From positions 744,001-808,000 of the forward strand of contig JADBXR010000002.1 in NCBI GenBank assembly GCA_020403425.1: a stretch of DNA of 64,000 nt. The letters are read 5' to 3'. Within the stretch, counting starts at the first letter, position 1. The number at the start of each line of letters is the position of its first letter. This document shows positions 9,343-18,815 of the stretch, one piece after another. The notes beneath the pieces were generated by a model. That model worked only from the letters and a program-made list of their open reading frames with translations, searched no databases and was not told where the DNA came from. This DNA comes from Chitinophagaceae bacterium (GTDB taxonomy: Bacteria; Bacteroidota; Bacteroidia; Chitinophagales; Chitinophagaceae). The translations under genes and the position numbers were made by a program.

Positions 9343-10014
9343 TTAATAACCACCCTCACCCGCCGGCTGTCCCTCTACAATGGCCACACCTGCGCTACAA
9401 CCCAGGCGTGTGGCTCCTGCATCCACCAATTGCTTGGCAAATGCGTAATCGCGGATGCCTCCTGATGCTTTGATACCGACATTGGCCGGTAAATGTTGCC
9501 TGAATAGCCGTACTGCTTCCACGGTAGCGCCTTTTTCAGCATAACCCGTCGAGGTTTTCAGGTAATCGATGCCCGCGGCGCCATAGATAGCACAACATTT
9601 TACGATCTCTTCATCAGTGAGTATACCGCTTTCAATGATGATCTTGATCACTTTATGCTTGCTGCGAACGATCGGCAGAATATGGTTGATCTCATCTGCC
9701 AGATACCCCCAGTCGTTGTTTTTGATGGCCGAGATATTGATCACCACATCCAGTTCATCGGCCCCATCCACGATCGCCAGCAAGATCTCTGCGATCTTGG
9801 CTTCCACTGCCGAATACCCAAATGGGAAACCGATCACTGTTGCTACTTTCACTGCAGAGCCTTCCGTCAGCTCCTTTGCCTTTTTCACAAAATTCGGCGG
9901 CACACAAACTGCAGCAAAACCATATTGTCTGGCTTCGGCGCAGAGTTTTTCAATATCGCTTAATAAGGTAGTGGGTTTTAGTATCGTATGGTCTATATAT
10001 TGATTGAGTTTCAT
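9343..10014 (-). CDS. deoC: deoxyribose-phosphate aldolase DeoC
   Basis: 223 residues, normal length. It cleaves 2-deoxyribose-5-phosphate to glyceraldehyde-3-phosphate and acetaldehyde in deoxynucleoside catabolism. The Schiff-base lysine lies in DYLKTSTGYAEKGAT, the second active-site lysine in GIKASGGIRDYAFA, and the N terminus has the expected YIDHTILKPTT. First gene of the three-gene minus-strand operon with the SPOR and M20 genes. The upstream gap to secA is long (449 bases). Confidence 0.95.
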   Translation of the reverse strand: MKLNQYIDHTILKPTTLLSDIEKLCAEARQYGFAAVCVPPNFVKKAKELTEGSAVKVATVIGFPFGYSAVEAKIAEILLAIVDGADELDVVINISAIKNNDWGYLADEINHILPIVRSKHKVIKIIIESGILTDEEIVKCCAIYGAAGIDYLKTSTGYAEKGATVEAVRLFRQHLPANVGIKASGGIRDYAFAKQLVDAGATRLGCSAGVAIVEGQPAGEGGY

Positions 10015-10043
10015 TGTAATTCGTATTTACTTACAAGATTGTA

Positions 10044-10391
10044 TTGAGAGGCCTTCATGTATTAATGATAGCTGTTAATAGTTTTTATTGCTCTTCACAA
10101 TTCTTCAGCAGAGAACCCGCAAGTGTTGAATCCGGCATATTACCATCGCTAAATAACCTGATCCAGTATCGGGTTCCTCTTGCTTCTTTTTACGCAATAT
10201 CTGGTTTAGCTGTAAACTCCCTCCCTGCAGAACCACCGGTAGCCTCCTCGATATTTGCACCGAAAGATGGCACCATTTTCCTCACTGCGAAGATAGATAT
10301 ACAATTTTACGATTCACAAAGCAAAGAAGGAACTCTTACCCAAAACCACATTCTGCTGCAACATAACAAAGGCGTTTACTATCAAACATAA
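10044..10391 (+). CDS. doubtful hypothetical protein
   Basis: An open frame of 115 codons beginning with TTG; an internal ATG at codon 8 is an alternative. The translation has a mildly hydrophobic N terminus, no motif I recognise, and a C-terminal part (GTIFLTAKIDIQFYDSQSKEG) that reads like ordinary protein. In its favour, a perfect 11-bp terminator-like stem overlaps its stop codon, as expected for the end of a plus-strand transcript. Against it are the lack of a good start, unusual residue use in the first half and no recognisable family. The stem may instead serve secA. Confidence 0.22.
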   Translation: MRGLHVLMIAVNSFYCSSQFFSREPASVESGILPSLNNLIQYRVPLASFYAISGLAVNSLPAEPPVASSIFAPKDGTIFLTAKIDIQFYDSQSKEGTLTQNHILLQHNKGVYYQT

Positions 10392-10402
10392 TAAACGCCT
10401 TT
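10368..10402. terminator. bidirectional terminator-like inverted repeat
   Basis: Arms AAAGGCGTTTA (10368-10378) and TAAACGCCTTT (10392-10402) are perfectly complementary around a 13-base loop. Each arm ends in a short T run on its own strand. It lies about 60 bases after the secA stop and at the end of the doubtful plus-strand frame, so it could stop transcription from both sides. Confidence 0.7.
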
Positions 10403-10463
10403 ATACACTCCATTAGATATTGACCGCAAAAATGCGGATCACTAACTACGAATTATGGATCAA

Positions 10464-13400
10464 TTATGCCTCTCGCCCATGGCATGCCTTGAATTTCTTC
10501 CCACTTCCGCAAGGACATGGGTCATTCCGGCCGATCTTGGGGCCTACATGAACAGGCTGCTGTTTAACAGGGGTAGGATCATAATAATCGTTCTCGGTCG
10601 GAGGTGCATCCAGATCATCCTTGCTGGCACTCATACGACTCATATCTGTTTTCTCCTGGCGACCTTCTTTCAATTCATCGCCACTGTTCAAAGGTATGCT
10701 GGCATGACACAGGAACTGTACAATATCTCTGTTCACTTCTGTATCCATCTTACGGAAAAGCTCAAACGCTTCCATCTTATAGATCACCAACGGATCTTTC
10801 TGCTCATAAGTGGCAGTCTGCACACTCTGCTTCAGATCATCCATGGAGCGCAGGTGCTCCTTCCATGCATCGTCAATGAAACCTAAAGTGATACTTCTTT
10901 CAAGCGAGTTCACCAGTTCTGCACCATTGGTCTCAAGGGTCTTGTTGAGGTTAGACAACACCTGCATCGCACGTCGGCCGTCGGTGAAGGGAACGATGAC
11001 GTTCTCGATATGTGAGCCCTGCTGCTGGCGAATATTCCTGAATACAGGAACGGCCTGCGTCATCAGCTCCTGCTTGCGACGCTCATAATTGGCAGCCGCC
11101 TCGCTATAGAGCTTCTCCGACAACTGGTGCTCCGGTAATTTACCCAGCTCTTCGGCAGTGATGGATGTATCGATACCAAAGTTCACAATGGCCGCCATAC
11201 GGAAACCTTCATGATCATCCTGCTCCTTGAATGAATTCACCAGGCCTTCTGCCACAGAATACAAAGCATTATCCAGGTCAAGCGCCAGGCGTTCTCCAAA
11301 CAAAGCGTGGTTACGCTTGGTATAGATCACGGTACGCTGTTTATTCATCACATCATCGTATTCCAGCAAACGCTTCCGGATACCGAAGTTGTTCTCTTCT
11401 ACTTTTTTCTGTGCCCGTTCAATGGATTTGGTGATCATGCTGTGCTGGATCACTTCTCCCTCCTTATAACCGGCAAAATCCATCACTTTGGCAATACGCT
11501 CACTTCCGAACATACGCATCAGGTCATCTTCCAGTGACACGAAGAACAAGGAAGAACCCGGATCACCCTGACGACCGGCACGACCTCGCAACTGCCTGTC
11601 CACACGGCGCGACTCATGCCGCTCCGTACCCAGGATCGCCAGACCGCCCGCTTCTTTTACGCCAGGTCCGAGTTTGATATCCGTACCACGACCCGCCATG
11701 TTGGTAGCGATCGTTACAGCCCCGGCAAAACCGGCTTCAGCAACGATCTGTGCCTCACGTGCGTGCTGTTTTGCGTTCAATACATTATGCGGTATCTGCT
11801 TCTGGCGCAGCATGCGGCTCAAGAGCTCACTCACTTCCACCGAAGTAGTACCAACCAGTACCGGACGTCCGGCGGCAACCAGTTTCACGATCTCATCGAT
11901 CACCGCGCCGAATTTCTCCCGTTTGGTCTTGAACACCAGGTCCTGCTCATCTTTACGGATGGCAGGTACATTGGTGGGTATGGTCACTACGTCTAATTTG
12001 TAAATATCCCACAACTCTGCCGCTTCGGTTTCAGCCGTACCGGTCATACCTGCCAGCTTGTGGTACATACGGAAATAGTTCTGCAGCGTAACCGTTGCAT
12101 AGGTTTGTGTAGCCGCTTCGATCTTCACATTCTCCTTGGCTTCTATCGCCTGGTGCAGACCATCGGAATAACGGCGTCCGTCCAGGATACGGCCTGTCTG
12201 TTCATCCACGATCTTTACACCACCATCCATCACCACATACTCTACATCCTTATCAAATAAGGTATAGGCTTTCAGCAACTGCTGTACAGTATGGATACGA
12301 TCTGCTTTTACTGAATACTCATTGATGATCGCTTCTTTGTTATGGAGCTTTTCTTCCGCAGATAAAGCGCTGTTGTTATCCACTGCAGCCAGCGACACGC
12401 TGATATCTGGCAATACAAAGAAATTGGGGTCCTCACCGGAACGGGTAATCAGTTGGATACCTTTATCGGTAAGTTCCACCGAGTTGTTCTTCTCGTCAAT
12501 ATAGAAGTAAAGTTCCTCATCTGCTTTCGGCATTTCCCTTTGCTGGTCGGCCAGGTAATAGTTCTCTGCTTTCTGCAGTTTTACACGCATGCCCGGTTCG
12601 CTCAGGTATTTGATCAGTGCATTGTTCTTGGGCAAACCACGATGGGCGCGGAACAATGCCAGTCCGCCATCTTTCGGGTCATCATTGCCTTCGGCTATCT
12701 TTTTCTTGGCCTCATTCAGGAAATGGTTGATAGCCCTTTTCTGTGCGTCCACCAATTTCTCGATACGGGGTTTCAGTTCAAAGAACTGCTGCTCGCCGGT
12801 CTGCTGCCCGATCGGACCAGAGATGATCAGCGGTGTTCTGGCATCATCTATCAATACAGAGTCCACCTCATCCACCATGGCAAAATGATGTTTGCGCTGC
12901 ACCATTTCCTGGGGCGTATGTACCATGTTATCACGCAGGTAATCGAAACCGAATTCATTATTGGTACCGTAGGTGATATCAGCGAGATAGGCATTCCTTC
13001 TCGCTTCACTGTTGGGTTCATGTTTGTCGATACAGTCTACACGCAGGCCCAGCCATTCAAAAATGGTTCCGTTCCACTCACTGTCCCGTCGGGCCAGGTA
13101 ATCGTTCACGGTCACCACGTGTACACCTTCGCCGGCCAATGCATTCAAATAGGCAGGCAGGGTAGACACCAGTGTTTTACCCTCACCCGTTGCCATTTCG
13201 GCGATCTTTCCTGCATGCAGTACACTACCGCCGATCAACTGCACATCGTAATGCACCATGTTCCAGGTAACGGTACCACCGGCTGCGGTCCAGGTATTCT
13301 TGAACATTGACTGGTCACCGTTGATGCTGATATAATCCTTTTTCACACTCAGGTCACGATCAAGCTGTGTGGCCGTAGCTATGATCTCTGTATTTTCCTT

Positions 13401-13769
13401 GAAGCGTCGCGCAGTTTCTTTCACTACGGCAAAAGCCTCCGGCTGAATGGCGGCCAAAGCCTCTTCGATCTTCTTATCGCGGTCTTTTTTCAGCTTATCC
13501 ACTTCCTGGTAAATGGCATCGCGCCCATGGATGTCCACATCCGATAAAGCTTCCGCAGCCTGCTTTCGCTCTTCAATGCTGGCATCGATCTCGGCAAGGT
13601 GCGCTTTGATTCGTTGGCGGAATTCCTGGGTTTTGTTCCTGAGCTCATCGTTGGTCAACGACTGGTATTGCTGGAAGAACTGGTTGGTTTTCTGTACGAT
13701 AGGCATGATCTGCTGCACATCTTTCTCACTCTTACTGCCCCCGAATAACTTGGAAATGAATTTCAACAT
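10464..13769 (-). CDS. secA: preprotein translocase ATPase SecA
   Basis: 1101 residues, the long form seen in Bacteroidota. It drives protein export through SecYEG by ATP hydrolysis at the inner membrane. Visible features are the Walker A region [20 protein letters not shown] (about 190-210), Walker [36 protein letters not shown], the helicase motif [13 protein letters not shown], and [15 protein letters not shown]. The C terminus carries the zinc-binding SEC-C motif [19 protein letters not shown], which contacts SecB or ribosomes. A residue stretch between NBD1 and the preprotein cross-linking region (about 320-480) is longer than in E. coli, as is usual in this phylum. It is transcribed alone and diverges from the 13947 gene. 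Confidence 0.98.
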   Translation of the reverse strand: MLKFISKLFGGSKSEKDVQQIMPIVQKTNQFFQQYQSLTNDELRNKTQEFRQRIKAHLAEIDASIEERKQAAEALSDVDIHGRDAIYQEVDKLKKDRDKKIEEALAAIQPEAFAVVKETARRFKENTEIIATATQLDRDLSVKKDYISINGDQSMFKNTWTAAGGTVTWNMVHYDVQLIGGSVLHAGKIAEMATGEGKTLVSTLPAYLNALAGEGVHVVTVNDYLARRDSEWNGTIFEWLGLRVDCIDKHEPNSEARRNAYLADITYGTNNEFGFDYLRDNMVHTPQEMVQRKHHFAMVDEVDSVLIDDARTPLIISGPIGQQTGEQQFFELKPRIEKLVDAQKRAINHFLNEAKKKIAEGNDDPKDGGLALFRAHRGLPKNNALIKYLSEPGMRVKLQKAENYYLADQQREMPKADEELYFYIDEKNNSVELTDKGIQLITRSGEDPNFFVLPDISVSLAAVDNNSALSAEEKLHNKEAIINEYSVKADRIHTVQQLLKAYTLFDKDVEYVVMDGGVKIVDEQTGRILDGRRYSDGLHQAIEAKENVKIEAATQTYATVTLQNYFRMYHKLAGMTGTAETEAAELWDIYKLDVVTIPTNVPAIRKDEQDLVFKTKREKFGAVIDEIVKLVAAGRPVLVGTTSVEVSELLSRMLRQKQIPHNVLNAKQHAREAQIVAEAGFAGAVTIATNMAGRGTDIKLGPGVKEAGGLAILGTERHESRRVDRQLRGRAGRQGDPGSSLFFVSLEDDLMRMFGSERIAKVMDFAGYKEGEVIQHSMITKSIERAQKKVEENNFGIRKRLLEYDDVMNKQRTVIYTKRNHALFGERLALDLDNALYSVAEGLVNSFKEQDDHEGFRMAAIVNFGIDTSITAEELGKLPEHQLSEKLYSEAAANYERRKQELMTQAVPVFRNIRQQQGSHIENVIVPFTDGRRAMQVLSNLNKTLETNGAELVNSLERSITLGFIDDAWKEHLRSMDDLKQSVQTATYEQKDPLVIYKMEAFELFRKMDTEVNRDIVQFLCHASIPLNSGDELKEGRQEKTDMSRMSASKDDLDAPPTENDYYDPTPVKQQPVHVGPKIGRNDPCPCGSGKKFKACHGREA

Positions 13770-13946
13770 ATAGCTTGGTCTGGTGTATTATGAAAAATTT
13801 TAACAGTCAAAAAGGATGCGAAAAACAATTTTGAGCCAATTTGGCACCCCGATTGAGAGCCGCCAAAGGTAAAGAATTTGAACGCAGTGTCATCGTGAAT
13901 TCCCGATCGGCACATCTTTATCAATTAGTTAACGAAAAACGCCCCC

Positions 13947-14555
13947 ATGAAAAGGATCACGCTGATTTTTATCTGCTTGTCAGCACTTACCGCTTCTGCC
14001 CAAAGCCCTTTACAGGATTCTGTCATCAATTTTCAGGATTCCATCGCTACCGAAAGGTCAAAACTGCTGAAAAACAATATGTGGGTCCTGGGCGCCTGGG
14101 CCGGGGCCAACATAGTACAGGGCAGTATATCTGCCGGTAATGCGCAAGGCAGCGACCAGTATTTTCACCGGATGAATGTATACTGGAACACCGTGAACCT
14201 GGCCATTGCGGGGATCGGTATGCTGGCCGCCAAAAAACAACTGGCTGGGAAACATTCCCTTAACCGGAACCAGCGGGAGCAACAGGCACTCGAAAAACTG
14301 CTGTTACTGAATACCGGCCTGGATATGGCCTATATGGCCACCGGGTTGTACCTGAAAGAGAGGGGCGCCCGCACCAGCAGCGACCAGGCCACCGGTTATG
14401 GCAACAGTTTACTGCTCCAGGGGGGCTTTTTATTGGTTTTTGACCTGATACAATACTTCGAGAACCGCCGTATCAGCAAGGCCCTCGACAAAAACGCCGG
14501 CCGCTGGGAGCTGGGCAGCACCCCTAATGGCATGGGACTGGCCTATCGGTTTTGA
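13947..14555 (+). CDS. conserved membrane protein with signal peptide (DUF6992-like)
   Basis: 202 residues. A signal peptide (MKRITLIFICLSALTASAQS) is followed by a soluble segment and several moderately hydrophobic helices: MWVLGAWAGANIVQGSISAG, WNTVNLAIAGIGMLAAK, LLLLNTGLDMAYMATGLYL and LLLQGGFLLVFDLIQYF. That makes about four membrane spans in all. It resembles the small Chitinophagaceae family labelled DUF6992, recalled from memory, function unknown. It is divergent from secA. The stop codon is followed at once by a long imperfect inverted repeat that may end the transcript before atpG. Confidence 0.75.
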   Translation: MKRITLIFICLSALTASAQSPLQDSVINFQDSIATERSKLLKNNMWVLGAWAGANIVQGSISAGNAQGSDQYFHRMNVYWNTVNLAIAGIGMLAAKKQLAGKHSLNRNQREQQALEKLLLLNTGLDMAYMATGLYLKERGARTSSDQATGYGNSLLLQGGFLLVFDLIQYFENRRISKALDKNAGRWELGSTPNGMGLAYRF

Positions 14556-14641
14556 ATGATGAATGTTGAGCAAGAAATGTTGAATTTCGAGCGGATTCAC
14601 CCATTCAACATTCAAAATTCCCTGCTCAGCGTTCATTATTC
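14554..14641. repeat. long imperfect inverted repeat after the 13947 gene
   Basis: Arms of 31 bases (14554-14584 and 14611-14641) match at 25 positions; three of the differences would still pair as G-U in RNA. Both arms are built from the word GAATGTTGA and variants. It starts on the last bases of the upstream stop codon. It is probably a terminator-like or mobile intergenic palindrome. Confidence 0.75.
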
Positions 14642-14704
14642 CCTCCTTTTATCCACTTTGGGGGGATTTTTGCCCGGGAAAATGGAATTTCAGGCTGATT
14701 CTGC

Positions 14705-14712
14705 TACTTTTG
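14705..14712 (+). promoter_or_regulatory. -7 box TACTTTTG upstream of atpG
   Basis: A full match to the Bacteroidota -7 consensus TAnnTTTG, about 90 bases before the atpG start. The partner -33 TTG is not evident at the usual 19-21 base spacing (ATGG is there), so this is only a partial promoter match. Confidence 0.45.
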
Positions 14713-14800
14713 CAGCCTTAAAAGAAGACCTTGGGATCAGCGGCAAAGCCGCAGGACTTTTCCGGCAGCCCGGGTCAAACCAAATAGAAACTTTTACAAA

Positions 14801-15682
14801 ATGGCAGGACAGTTAAAAGAGGTACGTAACCGCATCAAAAGTGTACAGAGCACCCAGCAGATCACCAAAGCGATGAAGATGGTAAGTGCGGCCAAATTAC
14901 GCCGTGCACAGGAGTCCATCACACAGATGAGGCCCTATGCCCAGAAACTGCAGGAAATGCTCAGCAATATCGTTAGCAACCTGGATGGCAGCATGAGCCT
15001 GAAACTGGCTGAAGAAAGAGCCGTGGAAAAAGTACTGTTCATCGTGATCACCAGCGACAGGGGCCTTTGCGGTGGTTACAATGCCAATATCATCAAGCTC
15101 GCTAAAAGTACCATTGCCGAAAAATATCCTACTCAGTACAAGAATGGCAATGTGACCGTTTGGAACATTGGTAAAAAAGGATTTGAAGCGATGACCAAAG
15201 CAGGTTACAAGACCGATGCCACTTATAAAGACATTTACCTGAACCTGAATTTCGAAAACGTACAGGCGGCTGCGCAAGCAGCCATGAAAGCCTTTGAGAA
15301 CAAGGAATTCGATGCGGTGGAGATCGTATACAGCGAGTTTAGGAATGCCGCTACCCAGCGTTTCGTGGCAGAAGCCTTCCTGCCGATCCCTAAAACCCCG
15401 AAAAAAGCAGGCGCCAAGAAATCTGACTTCATTTTTGAGCCGGCCAAGGAAGAACTGATCGCAGAACTGATGCCCAAGATCCTGAATACCCAGTTATACA
15501 AAGCCGTTCTTGACGGAAACGCCAGTGAACACGGTGCCCGTATGACCGCGATGGATAAGGCCAGCGAGAACGCAAATGAATTACTGAAATCACTTAAGAT
15601 CAGCTACAACCGTGCAAGACAGGCTGCCATTACCACCGAGCTCACAGAGATCGTAAGTGGTGCCGCTGCATTGCAGGGATAG
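14801..15682 (+). CDS. atpG: F1F0 ATP synthase gamma subunit
   Basis: 293 residues, normal for the central stalk subunit that rotates inside the alpha3beta3 ring. Both hallmarks are present: N-terminal MAGQLKEVRNRIKSVQSTQQ followed by ITKAMKMVSAAKLRRAQ, and C-terminal HGARMTAMDKASENANELL with RARQAAITTELTEIVSGAAAL. The mid-protein TSDRGLCGGYNANI is also conserved. It stands alone: neither atpA nor atpD flanks it. A -7 box at 14705 suggests its own promoter. Confidence 0.97.
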   Translation: MAGQLKEVRNRIKSVQSTQQITKAMKMVSAAKLRRAQESITQMRPYAQKLQEMLSNIVSNLDGSMSLKLAEERAVEKVLFIVITSDRGLCGGYNANIIKLAKSTIAEKYPTQYKNGNVTVWNIGKKGFEAMTKAGYKTDATYKDIYLNLNFENVQAAAQAAMKAFENKEFDAVEIVYSEFRNAATQRFVAEAFLPIPKTPKKAGAKKSDFIFEPAKEELIAELMPKILNTQLYKAVLDGNASEHGARMTAMDKASENANELLKSLKISYNRARQAAITTELTEIVSGAAALQG

Positions 15683-15802
15683 TCAATTTGAAAATTTGAG
15701 GATATGCAAATTTGAAAATGTATCCATAGGTACATTTTACTTATCATTGTTGCCTGTTTTCAAATTTTTTAAACCAGCATTTTTTCAAATTTTGTCGCAA
15801 CC

Positions 15803-16588
15803 ATGGAAATCAGCCAGATCATACCACATATAGAGGTACTTATTTTCGCCAGCGAAAAACCATTGTCGTCCTTGGATATTGTTGAGCTGATCAACAATAC
15901 TTTTGGTTTCCTGGAAGAACGGGTAACCCTTGACCAGGTGGAAAGCGCACTGGAAGGTATCCGCGAAAAATATGATTCTGAGTTCTATCCTTTCGAGGTG
16001 AAACAAAGCGGCGGCGGCTGGCAATTCCTGACAAAGGCCGCCTATCATGCCACCATCGCCCAGCTGAACGGTGATAAGTTCCTGAAACGTTTGTCCAATG
16101 CGGCCCTCGAAACACTGGCCATCATTGCGTACAAACAACCCATCACCAAGGGTGAGATCGAAGCCATCCGCGGGGTGAACAGCGATTACAGTATCCAGAA
16201 ACTACTGGAAAAAGAACTGGTACTGATCAGTGGCCGTAATGAGAACATGCCGGGTAAACCACTGGTATATTCCACTTCCAAGAATTTCATGGATTATTTC
16301 GGTATCAACTCTCCATCTGATCTGCCCAAGATCAAAGAGGTCCTGGCCGACCAGATCGTAGAAGGGACCATCATCAACCCGGAAGATTTTACAGACCAGC
16401 ATGTGGCCGACACCGTAGCCGAAGAGCAGGAGATCCTGCCCGGAGAAGAAGGCGATATCTCTGCCATCGCTGTGAACGAAGACGGAGAACTGATCATTGA
16501 ACATACGGAAGGAGAGAATGAGCCTGAGGCCGGTACAGATGAAGATAGTACCGAAAAACCCGAGAACAACGAAGATACTCCTGAATAG
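15803..16588 (+). CDS. scpB: segregation and condensation protein ScpB
   Basis: 261 residues. ScpB is the winged-helix kleisin-binding subunit of the SMC-ScpAB condensin that organises the chromosome. Family features are IEVLIFASEKPLSSLDI at the N terminus, AALETLAIIAYKQPITKGEIEAIRGV in the middle, and LLEKELVLISGRNEN plus KPLVYSTSKNFMDYFGI. The last 80 residues are acidic and low in complexity (EEQEILPGEEGD to the end), a variable tail in this family. ScpA and SMC are not in the window. It precedes lysA on the same strand. Confidence 0.95.
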   Translation: MEISQIIPHIEVLIFASEKPLSSLDIVELINNTFGFLEERVTLDQVESALEGIREKYDSEFYPFEVKQSGGGWQFLTKAAYHATIAQLNGDKFLKRLSNAALETLAIIAYKQPITKGEIEAIRGVNSDYSIQKLLEKELVLISGRNENMPGKPLVYSTSKNFMDYFGINSPSDLPKIKEVLADQIVEGTIINPEDFTDQHVADTVAEEQEILPGEEGDISAIAVNEDGELIIEHTEGENEPEAGTDEDSTEKPENNEDTPE

Positions 16589-16653
16589 TTTCTGAATTTT
16601 CCTTACCGGGAAGGAACAGCCAAAGCCAGGTGCTCCCTTTCAGAATTCTTCAG

Positions 16654-16708
16654 ACTGCCTGTGGGCAAACAGGGCCCCTATTTTCAAACTGCCTGTTGGC
16701 GGACAGGT
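16654..16708. repeat. two copies of a 21-bp REP-like element
   Basis: Copies at 16654-16674 (ACTGCCTGTGGGCAAACAGG core) and 16688-16708 (ACTGCCTGTTGGCGGACAGG core) lie 13 bases apart. Each contains the small inverted repeat CCTGT...ACAGG. They sit between scpB and lysA in non-coding DNA. Confidence 0.7.
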
Positions 16709-16731
16709 TTCAAAATTCCCCGATACGCAAC

Positions 16732-17946
16732 ATGTCTACATCCCTATCAAACGAGCAACTGAACCAGATCGCCAACGAGTATGGCACCCCTGTGTATGTG
16801 TACCATGCAGAAAAGATCACCGAACAATTCGGTAAACTGAAGCAGGCATTCCACCAGTGCCCCACCCGATTTTTCTATGCCAGCAAGGCATTGACCAATA
16901 TCAATATCCTGAAACATATCCGTTCGTTGGGTTGTAATATCGACTGCAGCTCCATCAACGAGGTGAAACTGGCCCTACATGCCGGTTTCGACAGGGAGAA
17001 CGTGCTCTATACCAGCAATGGCATTGCTTTCAGTGAGATCGAGGAGGCAGTGACACTGGGTGTGAATGTGAATATCGACAGCCTCAGCAACCTTGAAAAA
17101 TTCGGAAAAAAATACGGGCACTCCTACCCTGTGGGCATACGTCTTCGCCCCAATATCATGGCAGGTGGCAACCTGAAGATCTCTACTGGTCACGAAAAAA
17201 GCAAGTTCGGTATCCCTATAGAACAGTTAGACCAGATACTGGCACTGGTAGAAAAAGAGAATCTGTTCATCGCAGGCCTGCATATCCATACCGGCAGCGA
17301 GATCAAGGATGTGGAAGTGTTCATGAAAGTGGCCGATATCTTTTTTGACCTGGTTCCACATTTCCCCGAACTGTGCTTCCTGGACCTGGGTGGCGGATTC
17401 AAGGTCCCCTACAAGGAAGGAGAAACCGGTACGGATGTTCCGTTGTTGGGACAAAAAGTGGCCGAGGTACTGAACAGGCTCAAACAGACCTACCAGCGCG
17501 AATTTGAAGCCTGGTTCGAGCCCGGAAAGTTCCTGGTAAGCGAATGCGGATATTTTATCACGGAGGTCAACGTGATGAAACAGAACGGCAATACCGTTTT
17601 CGCCGGAGTGAACAGCGGATTCAACCACCTGATCAGGCCCATGTTCTACGAAGCCTATCACCGCATAGAAAATATCAGCAATCCGGATGCTCCCAGACAT
17701 CCGTATACCGTTGTAGGCAACATTTGCGAAACGGACACTTTTGCCACCGACCGCCCCATTTCCGAGGTCCGCGAAGGCGACCGTCTGGTATTCTACAATG
17801 CAGGGGCCTATGGTTTTGAGATGGGTAGCAACTACAATTCCCGCTTCAGGCCGGCGCAGGTACTGGTTATCAACGGACAGTCTCACCTGATCGGCCGGAG
17901 GGATACTTTTGAGGACCTGCTGCGTAACCAGGTAGAAGTTTTATAA
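16732..17946 (+). CDS. lysA: diaminopimelate decarboxylase LysA
   Basis: 404 residues. It converts meso-diaminopimelate to lysine, the last step of lysine synthesis, with pyridoxal phosphate. The PLP lysine is in RFFYASKALTN (K52). HIHTGSEIKD, LDLGGGFKVPY, the phosphate-binding FEPGKFLVSECG, and the C-terminal GNICETDTFATDR with YNAGAYGFEM are all present. The open frame reaches back to 16630, but that extension is built on the REP-like repeats. I chose the ATG at 16732, which gives the usual MSTSLSNEQLNQIANEYGTP start. It is 143 bases after scpB. Confidence 0.95.
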   Translation: MSTSLSNEQLNQIANEYGTPVYVYHAEKITEQFGKLKQAFHQCPTRFFYASKALTNINILKHIRSLGCNIDCSSINEVKLALHAGFDRENVLYTSNGIAFSEIEEAVTLGVNVNIDSLSNLEKFGKKYGHSYPVGIRLRPNIMAGGNLKISTGHEKSKFGIPIEQLDQILALVEKENLFIAGLHIHTGSEIKDVEVFMKVADIFFDLVPHFPELCFLDLGGGFKVPYKEGETGTDVPLLGQKVAEVLNRLKQTYQREFEAWFEPGKFLVSECGYFITEVNVMKQNGNTVFAGVNSGFNHLIRPMFYEAYHRIENISNPDAPRHPYTVVGNICETDTFATDRPISEVREGDRLVFYNAGAYGFEMGSNYNSRFRPAQVLVINGQSHLIGRRDTFEDLLRNQVEVL

Positions 17947-18002
17947 ACCGCTTACCCTTAGTTTCTGCTCCGGGGGCAAAAAGAAAGTTATCTTGCACCA
18001 GC

Positions 18003-18788
18003 ATGATCGAAATAAAGAACATACACAAAGAGTTCAACGGCCGGGTGATCCTTGACGGGATCAGTGCCGTTATGGAGGCAGGCAAATGCAACCTGATCAT
18101 CGGTAGCAGCGGAAGCGGCAAAACAGTACTCACCAAATGTATGGTGGGTTTGTTCCGTCCCGAAAGAGGTTCGATCCTGTATAATGGTGAAGAAATGCTG
18201 ACGATGGACAACGAACAGCGCAAAATGCTTCGCCAGCAGATCGGCATGCTGTTCCAGGGAACGGCACTTTTTGATTCGATGACTGTGGAACAGAACGTAT
18301 TGTTCCCGCTGGACATGTTCACCAACTGGACACTGGCCCAGAAAAAGAAACGCGCAGACGAAGTACTGGCCCGCGTAAATCTGGTAGACGCCCACAAACG
18401 TTACCCTTCCGAGATCAGTGGCGGTATGAAAAAAAGGGTGGGCATTGCCCGGGCCATCGTACTGAATCCTAAATACCTGTTCTGCGACGAACCCAACTCA
18501 GGCCTGGACCCACAAACCTCCATGGTGATCGATAAGCTGATCCTGGAGATCACAAGGGAATACAATATCACTACCGTAGTGGTCTCTCACGACATGAACA
18601 GCGTAATGGAGATCGGAGACCATATCGTATACCTGCACCAGGGTCGCAAACAATGGGAAGGAAGCAACAAGGATATCATTTTCAGCAAGGATGAGCTGTT
18701 GAATAATTTCATCTTTGCTTCAGAGTTCCTGCAGGATGCCAAACAGATGCGTATGATGGAAGCCGGTGACGCACAAAAAAACAAATAA
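18003..18788 (+). CDS. MlaF-type ABC transporter ATP-binding protein
   Basis: 261 residues. Walker A GSSGSGKT lies at 34-41, the signature ISGGMKKRVGIARAI in the middle, Walker B YLFCDEPNSGLDP just after, and the switch His in VVSHDMNSV. The SGGMKKR wording and the LDEPNSGLDP-like Walker B are typical of MlaF/Ttg2A ATPases of retrograde phospholipid transport, rather than of drug or amino acid exporters. Its natural partner is the MlaE-type permease at 3814-4551, which is not adjacent here. It follows lysA by 56 bases and precedes a thioredoxin-like gene by 27 bases, so it may be co-transcribed with them. Confidence 0.9.
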   Translation: MIEIKNIHKEFNGRVILDGISAVMEAGKCNLIIGSSGSGKTVLTKCMVGLFRPERGSILYNGEEMLTMDNEQRKMLRQQIGMLFQGTALFDSMTVEQNVLFPLDMFTNWTLAQKKKRADEVLARVNLVDAHKRYPSEISGGMKKRVGIARAIVLNPKYLFCDEPNSGLDPQTSMVIDKLILEITREYNITTVVVSHDMNSVMEIGDHIVYLHQGRKQWEGSNKDIIFSKDELLNNFIFASEFLQDAKQMRMMEAGDAQKNK

Positions 18789-18815
18789 TCAGGTCCGGCC
18801 GAGAAATCAAAGAAT

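Larger units (their letters stand above)
10015..10463. other. 449-bp gap between deoC and secA
   Basis: Holds a doubtful plus-strand reading frame (10044-10391) and a strong inverted repeat at its 3' end (10368-10402). No tRNA-like or riboswitch-like fold was recognised. A promoter for deoC must lie here, but I see no clear TAnnTTTG box on the minus strand. Confidence 0.6.

Noticed and set aside
16630..16731. Upstream extension of lysA by 34 codons
   Set aside because: The extension is translated from the REP-like repeats and gives a cysteine-rich stretch unlike any LysA N terminus.
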